DNA from: Deltaproteobacteria bacterium
GTDB taxonomy: Bacteria; Desulfobacterota; GWC2-55-46; DRQE01
Assembly (NCBI GenBank): GCA_030631875.1
Contig: DAOVKH010000097.1
Coordinates: forward strand, 1-6,756
DNA length: 6,756 nucleotides
Direction of reading: 5' to 3'
Shown: positions 1 to 5,490 of the stretch, piece by piece
How positions within the stretch are numbered: position 1 is the stretch's first letter
How the letters are laid out: each line of letters begins with the position of its first letter
The notes under the pieces: model-generated
Seen by the model: the letters and a program-made list of their open reading frames with translations, nothing else
Database searches by the model: none
What the model was told of the DNA's origin: nothing
Made by a program: the position numbers and the translations under genes

Positions 1-252
1 AAGCTCGTTAGTGAGAAGTTGGCGGCTTGCGTGAATATTATCCCCGAAGTGCGCTCCATATATATGTGGAAGGGTAAGGTCTGCGACGAGCAAGAGGTCG
101 TCTGTATATTGAAGACCAAGCGCAGTCTATTTGAAAAGCTCAAGGCACGTATAATAGAGCTTCACCCATACGACCTGCCTGAGGTCGTAGCTACAGCCAT
201 AGCTGACGCAAGTGCCGAGTACCTTCGGTGGATAGACGAGGTTACGGGGTAA
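1..252 (+). CDS. cutA: CutA-like divalent cation tolerance protein (3' part, start outside window)
   Basis: The first 84 codons are open from base 1 in the same frame and end at TAA (250-252), so the gene begins to the left of the window. The visible 83 residues match the CutA1 family: LAACVNIIP near the start, SIYMWKGK, a following acidic strand with LKT, the signature HPYDLPEV, and a C-terminal YLRWIDE. CutA1 proteins are small (about 105 residues) trimeric proteins with a ferredoxin-like fold, linked genetically to copper and other divalent metal tolerance; their exact biochemical role is unsettled. About 20 N-terminal residues are missing, consistent with that length. The TTG at 19 is an internal Leu codon and not a start, because the conserved KLVSEKLAAC strand continues upstream of it. 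The stop lies 4 bp from the end of the converging SIMPL gene. Confidence 0.93.
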   Translation, partial: KLVSEKLAACVNIIPEVRSIYMWKGKVCDEQEVVCILKTKRSLFEKLKARIIELHPYDLPEVVATAIADASAEYLRWIDEVTG

Positions 253-256
253 CCGT

Positions 257-970
257 CTACTTAAGCTCGAACTGAACCGCCACCTTCGCAGATATTGTTA
301 TATCTCCGTAGCCGACGTTACTACTCATGCCGGGGCTATCTGCGATTCCTCTGCTCATGACATTTGAGTAGCTCTCCGTGGCAAAGTAATACTGGGAGCT
401 TGCCTCAGCGATGGAGTGAACCTTACCGAGCCTTACTCCAAGCACGTCTGCCATATGTTCGGCCTTCTCTTTGGCCGCAAGGAGGGCCTCTTTAAAGCGC
501 TCTTGTCTTATTTCAAATTCGTCGTTTCTCTTATACTCTGTATTATTTAGCGATATGTCGTCGTACATGGCGAGCTTGTTGTATACATTGACGAGGTCGT
601 CAATATTCTTCACCTCAAGCTCTACGGTACATTCAGAGTAGTATCCCTTGAAGACATATGAGTTGTTCTCCCACTCCGACTCCTTACCCTGCGATACGAG
701 AGACTTTCTTATCTCTTTATCTGTAAGGCCCAGAGGTTTGAGATCTGCGGTGAGCGTTGCGAGGGTCTTATTGAGTGCCGTCTTGCTCTCGTCCATGGTC
801 TTTTTTACGTAGCGGAGCTGTATGTGAATTGTCGCTGTTTCGGCTCGTACTACTATCTCTGATTTACCTGTAACACTTATCTTTCGTATATCGTCTGAGC
901 CTTTGGCAGGCACTTGAAGGACGAATAGTACCGTTGCTGTAAGTAAGATAGTTAACAGAGGTGTACGCAT
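257..970 (-). CDS. Exported SIMPL-domain (DUF541, YggE-like) protein
   Basis: This 237-residue protein starts with a classic signal peptide: MRTP, a hydrophobic core at residues 5-20, and an Ala-Lys-Gly site that suggests cleavage after residue 24. The rest fits the SIMPL/DUF541 family: an ISVTGKSEIVV strand right after the signal, a long helix (about 57-82), a VELEVKNIDDLVNVYNKL segment (about 116-133), a helix with ALLAAKEKAEHMADVLGVRLG (about 162-182), and a final GDITISAKVAVQFELK strand. E. coli YggE, of similar length, is linked to lower oxidative stress, but family members are poorly understood, so no specific reaction is assigned. It is probably periplasmic or surface-exposed. The start is supported by AAGGAG (minus strand, 977-982) 6 nt from ATG. 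It is transcribed away from lepA from its own promoter and converges on cutA with a 4-bp gap. A cell-envelope role is inference. Confidence 0.88.
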   Translation of the reverse strand: MRTPLLTILLTATVLFVLQVPAKGSDDIRKISVTGKSEIVVRAETATIHIQLRYVKKTMDESKTALNKTLATLTADLKPLGLTDKEIRKSLVSQGKESEWENNSYVFKGYYSECTVELEVKNIDDLVNVYNKLAMYDDISLNNTEYKRNDEFEIRQERFKEALLAAKEKAEHMADVLGVRLGKVHSIAEASSQYYFATESYSNVMSRGIADSPGMSSNVGYGDITISAKVAVQFELK

Positions 971-976
971 TTCAGT

Positions 977-982
977 CTCCTT
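977..982 (-). promoter_or_regulatory. Ribosome binding site of the SIMPL gene
   Basis: The minus strand reads AAGGAG here, 6 nt before the ATG at 970-968. This is close to the ideal Shine-Dalgarno sequence and spacing, and it fixes the start of the signal peptide. Confidence 0.8.
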
Positions 983-1009
983 GCGTTTAAGGTTCCTTGA
1001 TTAGGAATA

Positions 1010-1040
1010 ATTATACCAAAGGAAGTCTTTTTTGTCTCAA
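1010..1040 (-). promoter_or_regulatory. Extended -10 promoter for the SIMPL gene
   Basis: On the minus strand a perfect TATAAT lies at 1015-1010 and is preceded directly by TGG (1018-1016), which gives the extended -10 form TGnTATAAT. The -35 region is weak: TTGAGA at 1040-1035 with a long 19-nt spacer, or GAGACA at 1038-1033 with 17 nt. The extended -10 would compensate for this. The predicted RNA start is near 1003, giving a leader of about 33 nt that contains the AAGGAG site. Confidence 0.65.
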
Positions 1041-1071
1041 ATATCAGAGGTCTTGGGGCAAACCTTTCCTT

Positions 1072-1100
1072 TTGACAAAACCAAAGCAATTACATATAAT
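1072..1100 (+). promoter_or_regulatory. Perfect-consensus sigma-70 promoter upstream of lepA
   Basis: TTGACA at 1072-1077 and TATAAT at 1095-1100 are separated by exactly 17 nt, so both hexamers and the spacer match the vegetative sigma-70 consensus. The predicted start of RNA is about 1106-1108, leaving a leader of roughly 59 nt before the lepA ATG. No other equally good promoter is visible further down the block, so this is the likely main promoter for lepA, lepB and perhaps the genes behind them. Confidence 0.82.
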
Positions 1101-1110
1101 AATCGATTAT
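1099..1110. repeat. 12-bp perfect palindrome over the lepA start site
   Basis: ATAATCGATTAT reads the same on both strands. It shares two bases with the -10 box (1095-1100) and covers the predicted transcription start, a usual position for a repressor operator. AT-rich 12-mers can arise by chance, and no regulator is encoded nearby, so the operator role is inference. Confidence 0.4.
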
Positions 1111-1128
1111 CTTAAATACGCATAAGAT
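1109..1128 (+). other. Small stem-loop in the lepA leader
   Basis: ATCTTA (1109-1114) and TAAGAT (1123-1128) are inverted copies around an 8-nt loop. The stem is only 6 bp and AT-rich, so it would be weak in RNA. It lies just after the predicted start and well before the ribosome binding site. It could equally be a protein-binding dyad or chance. Confidence 0.25.
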
Positions 1129-1156
1129 TGTGATTTTTTAGGGGATTTTTACTTAC

Positions 1157-1162
1157 AGGGAG
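1157..1162 (+). promoter_or_regulatory. Ribosome binding site of lepA
   Basis: AGGGAG lies only 3 nt before the ATG at 1166, a short spacing. The start itself is secure because the LepA N-terminus ([17 protein letters not shown]) begins six codons into the frame. Confidence 0.55.
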
Positions 1163-1165
1163 CTC

Positions 1166-2965
1166 ATGGCAGATATATCAAAGATACGGAATTTTTCTAT
1201 AATCGCCCATATTGATCACGGCAAGTCAACACTCTCCGATAGGATATTGGAGTTGACAGGTGCCCTCTCCGATAGGGAGAAGAAGAACCAGTTTATGGAC
1301 AAGATGGAGCTTGAGCAGGAACGAGGCGTTACCATCAAGGCGCAGACGGCGAGACTTACCTATAAGGCAAAAGACGGTAATGATTATATCTTAAATCTTA
1401 TAGATACGCCCGGCCACGTTGACTTTAGCTACGAGGTCAGCCGTTCTCTCTCGGCCTGTGAAGGAGCAATTCTTGTCGTTGACGCTTCGCAGGGTGTTGA
1501 GGCGCAAACCTTAGCACACCTCTATAATGCAGTCGATGCCGGCCTTGAGATAGTGCCCGTTCTGAATAAGATAGACCTCCCCTCGGCAGACCCTGAACGT
1601 GTACGGGAAGAGATAGAAGAGGTCTTAGGCCTCGATGCCTCGGATGCAGTCTTGGCGAGTGCCAAGGCCGGTAAAGGGATAGCGGAGATATTGGAGGCCG
1701 TAGTCGAGCGCATGCCCGCACCAGAGGGTGATAAGGATGCGCCACTGAAGGCTCTTGTCTTTGATACTTGGTTCGATGCCTACAGAGGTGTTGTCGTGCA
1801 GGTGAGGGTCGTCGATGGTTTGATCAAGAAGGGCATGAAGATACGCTTCATGGCAACAGGCAAGGAATTCGATGTAGATACGGTTGGTGTCTTTGCGCCG
1901 AATCCGACGAATGTTAAGTCGCTCGGCCCAGGTGAGGTAGGCTTCGTAACGGCGGCGATAAAGGACGTGCGTGATACGAGTGTCGGCGATACCATGACGG
2001 GTGTAGAGAATCCTACGCAAGAGCCTTTAGACGGGTATAAGGCGGCAAAGCCTATGGTATTCTCAGGCTTGTACCCGATAGATTCTGTTCAATATGAAAA
2101 CCTTAAGGACGCAATGGAGAAGTTGAAGTTAAACGACGCGGCCTTTACATACGAGCCTGAGACTTCAATGGCTCTGGGCTTTGGCTTTAGGTGCGGTTTT
2201 CTTGGGTTATTCCATATGGAGATAATTCAGGAACGCTTGGAGCGTGAGTATAACCTCGACTTGATTACTACGGCTCCGACCGTTGTATATAGGGTTACGA
2301 AGATGGACGGTGAGGTCGTATATGTCGAGAACCCGACGAAATTGCCGCCCGTTCAGGCCATATCAAAGTTCGAAGAGCCATATATTTTGGCCTCCATACA
2401 TATGCCCTCTGAGTACTTGGGCCCCGTCCTTGGTTTGTGCGAGGCCAGGCGCGGCGTACAGCGTGAGATGAAGTACATCACAACCGACCGTGTGATGGTC
2501 GTCTACGAGATGCCTCTCTCTGAGGTCGTACTTGATTTTTACGATAAGTTAAAGACCTTGACCCGTGGTTACGCTTCAATGGATTACGAGTACCACGACT
2601 ATCAGGAAGGCAAGCTCGTTAAGCTCGACCTCCTGATAAATGGCGAGAGCGTTGACGCGCTATCGCTCATCACGCCCAAGGAGAAGGCGCAGTCGCGCGG
2701 GCGTGACGTTGCGGCAAAGATGAAGGAGATTATTCCGCGTCAGATGTTTGAGATAATAATTCAGGCGGCCATAGGGACGAAGGTCGTAGCCAGAGAGACG
2801 GTGCGTGCGCTCAGGAAGAACGTTACGGCAAAGTGCTACGGCGGAGACATTACGAGAAAGCGAAAACTCCTTGAAAAACAAAAGGCCGGTAAGAAGCGAA
2901 TGAAGCAGGTCGGGAGCGTTGAGCTCCCCCAAGAGGCCTTCCTTGCCGTACTTAAGATAGACTAA
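1166..2965 (+). CDS. lepA: Elongation factor 4 (LepA), ribosome-associated GTPase
   Basis: The 599-residue product has the normal LepA length and layout. The G domain (about 1-185) shows G1 AHIDHGKS at 14-21, the RGVTIKAQ switch I at 53-60 with Thr56, DTPGH at 80-84, NKID at 134-137 and SAK at 165-167. Beta-barrel domain II and EF-G-like domains III and V follow; GYASMDYE at 468-475 lies in domain V. The LepA-specific C-terminal domain (from about 490) carries [15 protein letters not shown] and the basic [19 protein letters not shown] stretch. EF-G domain IV is absent, as expected for EF4. The protein binds the ribosome, hydrolyses GTP and acts on stalled or assembling ribosomes in the cytoplasm. 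No key residue looks altered. It is the first gene of the rightward block, 31 nt ahead of lepB and behind a perfect-consensus promoter. Confidence 0.98.
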   Translation: MADISKIRNFSIIAHIDHGKSTLSDRILELTGALSDREKKNQFMDKMELEQERGVTIKAQTARLTYKAKDGNDYILNLIDTPGHVDFSYEVSRSLSACEGAILVVDASQGVEAQTLAHLYNAVDAGLEIVPVLNKIDLPSADPERVREEIEEVLGLDASDAVLASAKAGKGIAEILEAVVERMPAPEGDKDAPLKALVFDTWFDAYRGVVVQVRVVDGLIKKGMKIRFMATGKEFDVDTVGVFAPNPTNVKSLGPGEVGFVTAAIKDVRDTSVGDTMTGVENPTQEPLDGYKAAKPMVFSGLYPIDSVQYENLKDAMEKLKLNDAAFTYEPETSMALGFGFRCGFLGLFHMEIIQERLEREYNLDLITTAPTVVYRVTKMDGEVVYVENPTKLPPVQAISKFEEPYILASIHMPSEYLGPVLGLCEARRGVQREMKYITTDRVMVVYEMPLSEVVLDFYDKLKTLTRGYASMDYEYHDYQEGKLVKLDLLINGESVDALSLITPKEKAQSRGRDVAAKMKEIIPRQMFEIIIQAAIGTKVVARETVRALRKNVTAKCYGGDITRKRKLLEKQKAGKKRMKQVGSVELPQEAFLAVLKID

Positions 2966-2996
2966 GACCTTACTTAAACGGAGAGAGGTAGTTGCT

Positions 2997-3767
2997 ATGT
3001 TTAATATATTTAAATTCTTTAGAAAGAAGAAGGTAGAGAGCCCGGAGCATAGCGTCGGCATCGTCGAGCTAAAGGAGGCATCACCCTCTAAGCAAGGTAA
3101 GAGTAGGAGGCGTGAGACCATCGAAGCCATAGTGATAGCGATACTCTTAGCTTTATTTATAAGGGCATTCGTCGTGCAGGCCTTTAAGATACCGTCAGGC
3201 TCAATGGAGAATACACTGCTTGTAGGAGACCATATACTCGTCTCTAAGTTTGCTTACGGCCTGCAGGTGCCGAAGTTATCTCTCATAGGTTGGTCCGTTA
3301 AGCGTATAGGCGGCGTGCCGGTACTTCCCATACCGATTATGGATTCAGCGGTTAAGCCCCTGTGGGGTGGTGTGGAGAGGGGTGATGTCATAGTATTTCG
3401 TTACCCTGAGGAGCGTGAGAGGGATTACATAAAGCGTGTCGTCGCACTTCCGGGAGAGACCGTTGAGATAAAGAAGAGGGTCATATACATAGACGATGTT
3501 ATATGGAACGAACCTTTTGGGGTGCATAAGGTTAGTCAGTGGACCGCCGGCGATAACTTTGGTCCCTTCACCGTGCCTCGCGACCACGTATTCGTGATGG
3601 GCGATAATAGAGAGAGGAGCCATGACAGCCGTTTCTGGGGGACTGTGCCAATATCCGATATAAAGGGCAGGGCATTTGCAATATATTGGTCGAGGGATCC
3701 GTCGAAGTCATGGCCAAAAGGTATCAGAAGCGACAGGCTCGGAGATGGAATACCGTCCCAGAGGTAG
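2997..3767 (+). CDS. lepB: Signal peptidase I (leader peptidase)
   Basis: This is a 256-residue S26 serine protease of the inner membrane that removes signal peptides from exported proteins on the outer face. A basic cytoplasmic N-terminus (FRKKK at 8-12, KSRRRE at 35-40) leads into one hydrophobic anchor at about 42-60. Box B, IPSGSMENTL, gives the nucleophile Ser69. Box D, DYIKRVVALPGE, gives the general base Lys146. Box E, GDNRERSHDSRFWG, spans 203-216. All catalytic elements are intact. Only one membrane segment is visible, whereas E. coli LepB has two. Between the YG after box C (88) and RGD (128) there are 39 residues against 17 in E. coli LepB, an extra Pro/Gly/Val-rich stretch. The start is supported by a GAGAGAGGT purine run 7 nt upstream. 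The gene lies 31 nt behind lepA, a pairing found in many bacteria. Confidence 0.96.
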   Translation: MFNIFKFFRKKKVESPEHSVGIVELKEASPSKQGKSRRRETIEAIVIAILLALFIRAFVVQAFKIPSGSMENTLLVGDHILVSKFAYGLQVPKLSLIGWSVKRIGGVPVLPIPIMDSAVKPLWGGVERGDVIVFRYPEERERDYIKRVVALPGETVEIKKRVIYIDDVIWNEPFGVHKVSQWTAGDNFGPFTVPRDHVFVMGDNRERSHDSRFWGTVPISDIKGRAFAIYWSRDPSKSWPKGIRSDRLGDGIPSQR

Positions 3768-3786
3768 GGGCGCAAACGTTGACTTT

Positions 3787-3803
3787 CCCTTGAATATTAA
3801 GGG
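3787..3803. repeat. 17-bp imperfect palindrome in the lepB-xerC gap
   Basis: CCCTTGAATATTAAGGG has five perfect outer pairs (CCCTT with AAGGG), then a G-T mismatch and an A-T pair around a 3-nt centre. It overlaps the candidate xerC -35 (3790-3795) and spacer. As RNA it could form a short hairpin, but no T-run follows, so it is not a convincing terminator. It could be an operator or a weak attenuator. Confidence 0.35.
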
Positions 3804-3818
3804 GTTTGGTGATATAAG
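3790..3818 (+). promoter_or_regulatory. Candidate internal promoter for xerC-hslVU
   Basis: TTGAAT (3790-3795) and TATAAG (3813-3818) are spaced by 17 nt, and TGA just before the -10 gives the extended -10 form TGnTATAAG. The match is 4 of 6 and 5 of 6 to the sigma-70 hexamers. The start would fall near 3825, leaving a leader of about 14 nt with the GGAGG site inside it. This sits in the longest gap of the gene block (71 nt), where an internal promoter would be expected if lepAB and xerC-hslVU are separately controlled. Confidence 0.42.
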
Positions 3819-3828
3819 AGGGTGGAGC

Positions 3829-3833
3829 GGAGG
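3829..3833 (+). promoter_or_regulatory. Ribosome binding site of the xerC-type gene
   Basis: GGAGG stands 5 nt before the ATG at 3839. It selects this start over the later in-frame ATG at codon 13 and explains the longer N-terminus of the recombinase. Confidence 0.7.
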
Positions 3834-3838
3834 CTTTT

Positions 3839-4870
3839 ATGGTTTTCCATGAAGATGAATACGCTACCTTGGATATGAGGCAATGCCTTAATAATTTCAT
3901 TGATTATATGGAGGTCGAGCGCGCGGCCTCTGTGAATACCCTTTCGAGTTACAGGAGGGATATCGAGCAATTAATCTCTTTCTTGGAATCGCGTGAAGGG
4001 GAATCGTGCGAAGGGGATAGCCCTAAGTCTATAAGAGATATCAGGGAGTCCGATATAAGCGGCTTTGCGGGCGTTATATACGAGAACTCTTCAAAGACGA
4101 CCGTTGCCCGTAAGATATCTTCTATAAAGAGCTTCTTTAAGTTCCTGATAAAGAAGGGCTATATAGAAAAAAACCCGATAGCGGCCATGCCTATTCCAAA
4201 GGTCGATAAACGCCTCCCAACGGTACTTACCGTCGATGAGGCTAAGGTCTTGATGGAGACACCAAGGCCAAAGGCTAAGACTTCTAAAGCATTAAAGAGC
4301 AAGAGCAAGAAGGCTCTTAAGAGTAAGGCCTTTAGATTGCGCGAACTCGTGCGCGATAGGGTGGTGCTTGAGATACTCTACTCAAGCGGGCTTCGAGTGA
4401 GCGAACTTACCGGGCTTAGGATTAAGGACCTTGATATTAATGAAGCAACCTTACGGGTACTTGGTAAGGGCGGTAAGCGGCGCATTGTTCCTATAGGCAC
4501 GCCTGCCCTTGAGGCTCTTAAGGTCTACATGGCGCTTGAATGTGAAGGCGCGGCTTACCCGACTTACCCGACTTACGATGATATGCTCTTAAAGGGAAGA
4601 GCCAAGGGTGGTGCTATCTCGGTACGCACCGTTCAGAGGATAATAAAGAAGTATAGTGAGTCGAGTTCTATATCGAAGACCCCGACGCCGCATTCTTTGA
4701 GGCATAGCTTTGCGACACACCTCCTTGAGGGCGGAGTGGATCTGAGAATGATCCAAGAGCTACTCGGTCACGCAAGTTTGTCTACCACACAGAGGTATAC
4801 GAGCGTATCGATGAAGCGACTGCTGGATGTCTACGATACGTCTCATCCGAGGTCTGGCAGTAATGGATGA
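3839..4870 (+). CDS. xerC: XerC-type tyrosine recombinase with a lysine-rich insert
   Basis: This 343-residue tyrosine recombinase probably resolves chromosome dimers at dif together with a XerD partner outside the window. The N-terminal SAM-like DNA-binding domain covers about 14-113 (VNTLSSYRRDIEQL, ARKISSIKSFFKFL, NPIAAMPIPK). The catalytic domain carries all six expected residues: Arg186 in SSGLRVSEL, Lys210 in GKGGKRR, His285 and Arg288 in HSLRHSFATHLLEGG, His311 in LLGHASLSTTQRY, and nucleophile Tyr320. It is about 45 residues longer than usual Xer proteins. Most of the excess is a Lys/Ser-rich insert at about 143-168 containing KALKSK twice, plus a longer N-terminus and a YPTYPTY stretch at 240-246. 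XerC is preferred over XerD or a phage integrase because hslV and hslU follow directly, the codV-clpQ-clpY order of Bacillus, and no att-like repeats are visible. The XerC/XerD choice remains partly contextual. Confidence 0.88.
   Translation: MVFHEDEYATLDMRQCLNNFIDYMEVERAASVNTLSSYRRDIEQLISFLESREGESCEGDSPKSIRDIRESDISGFAGVIYENSSKTTVARKISSIKSFFKFLIKKGYIEKNPIAAMPIPKVDKRLPTVLTVDEAKVLMETPRPKAKTSKALKSKSKKALKSKAFRLRELVRDRVVLEILYSSGLRVSELTGLRIKDLDINEATLRVLGKGGKRRIVPIGTPALEALKVYMALECEGAAYPTYPTYDDMLLKGRAKGGAISVRTVQRIIKKYSESSSISKTPTPHSLRHSFATHLLEGGVDLRMIQELLGHASLSTTQRYTSVSMKRLLDVYDTSHPRSGSNG
4554..4576 (+). repeat. 9-nt tandem repeat inside the recombinase gene
   Basis: CTTACCCGA occurs twice in tandem (4554-4562, 4563-4571), followed by a partial third copy CTTAC (4572-4576). 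The unit is a multiple of three, so copies add or remove three residues without a frameshift; it encodes the YPTYPTY stretch at residues 240-246. It lies between the Lys210 hairpin and the His285 helix, away from catalytic residues. Confidence 0.75.
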
Positions 4871-4888
4871 TACTTTAAGGAAGAATTG

Positions 4889-4894
4889 AAAGGT
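4889..4894 (+). promoter_or_regulatory. Ribosome binding site of hslV
   Basis: AAAGGT lies 5 nt before the ATG at 4900; an AAGGAAG run lies further up at 4877-4883. No ATG, GTG or TTG codon occurs between 4900 and the conserved Thr codons at 4936-4941, so this start and the resulting N-terminal leader are the only reasonable reading. Confidence 0.6.
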
Positions 4895-4899
4895 CTGAT

Positions 4900-5454
4900 A
4901 TGTCAGAGAGTACGGAAAATAGAAGGATAAGAAGCACTACGATACTTGCCGTCAGGAGAGACGGTAAGGTGGCACTGGCCGGAGACGGGCAGGTCTCACT
5001 CGGCCCTACGATAATGAAGAAGGGTGCGGTTAAGCTCCGTAAGATTCGCTCAGGAGAGGTCATTACGGGCTTTGCCGGATCTACCGCCGACGCGCTTACT
5101 TTGTTTGATAAGTTTGAAGCAAAGCTCGAAGAATTCAGGGGCAATATGAAGCGTGCCGTCGTTGAGTTGGCGAAGGAATGGCGGACGGACAAGTACCTGA
5201 GACGCTTAGAGGCGTTGCTGATAGTTGTAGATAAAGATTATAACTTCATAGTCTCCGGTACGGGCGATGTCATAGAGCCTGAAGAAGGTATCGCGGCAAT
5301 CGGCTCGGGCGGTGCTTTTGCGCAGGCCGCGGCCAAGGCACTCATACGCCATAGTAAGCTCAGCGCAAAGGAGATTGCCTTGGAGGCACTCAAAATTGCC
5401 TCTGAGATATGCGTATACACCAACGATGAGATAACGGTAGAAGAGCTTAAGTAG
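4900..5454 (+). CDS. hslV: HslV (ClpQ), peptidase subunit of the HslUV protease
   Basis: This 184-residue protein is the proteasome-related threonine peptidase that forms a double hexameric ring and is capped and activated by HslU. The family core begins at residue 13: [23 protein letters not shown], aligning with the E. coli protein so that Thr13 is the N-terminal nucleophile Thr1, Asp29 is Asp17 and Lys45 is Lys33. Further matches are [54 protein letters not shown] and a C-terminal [15 protein letters not shown]. It has twelve residues ([12 protein letters not shown]) ahead of Thr13, whereas E. coli HslV has only the initiator Met. The active enzyme therefore needs a propeptide cut, presumably autocatalytic as in proteasome beta subunits (inference). 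The gene sits 29 nt after xerC and 36 nt before hslU, consistent with co-transcription. Confidence 0.97.
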   Translation: MSESTENRRIRSTTILAVRRDGKVALAGDGQVSLGPTIMKKGAVKLRKIRSGEVITGFAGSTADALTLFDKFEAKLEEFRGNMKRAVVELAKEWRTDKYLRRLEALLIVVDKDYNFIVSGTGDVIEPEEGIAAIGSGGAFAQAAAKALIRHSKLSAKEIALEALKIASEICVYTNDEITVEELK

Positions 5455-5474
5455 TAAGTATATAAAATTAATCT

Positions 5475-5480
5475 AAGGGG
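5475..5480 (+). promoter_or_regulatory. Ribosome binding site of hslU
   Basis: AAGGGG lies 10 nt before the ATG at 5491, a slightly long but usable spacing. The start is confirmed by the conserved N-terminus [17 protein letters not shown] right behind it. Confidence 0.6.
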
Positions 5481-5490
5481 TTTTATTAAA

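Noticed and set aside
19..252. TTG at 19 as the start of a short gene
   Set aside because: The CutA family strand KLVSEKLAAC continues in frame to base 1, so the true start is upstream of the window.
1026..1033. T-run in the divergent region as a terminator tail
   Set aside because: No stable inverted repeat precedes it on the plus strand, and no rightward gene ends nearby.
1132..1150. Two GATTTTT copies in the lepA leader
   Set aside because: Short AT-rich direct repeats in an AT-rich leader are expected by chance; no further copies or structure support a role.
1437..2020. Several minus-strand open frames opposite lepA
   Set aside because: They lie inside a fully conserved lepA, have no recognisable domains, show Arg/Pro/Ser/Leu-rich shadow composition and no good ribosome binding sites.
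2660..3130. Minus-strand open frame of 156 codons across the lepA-lepB junction
   Set aside because: It overlaps the conserved lepA C-terminal domain and the lepB start; the translation resembles no family and its length is explained by codon bias in the real genes.
3787..3810. Hairpin after lepB as a Rho-independent terminator
   Set aside because: The stem is 5 bp plus a wobble and is followed by GGTTTGGT, not a T-run; read-through is more likely.
3839..4870. Recombinase as a phage or integron integrase marking a mobile element
   Set aside because: It directly precedes hslV-hslU in the conserved xerC-hslVU order, shares the codon use of its neighbours, and no tRNA, att repeats or cargo genes are present.
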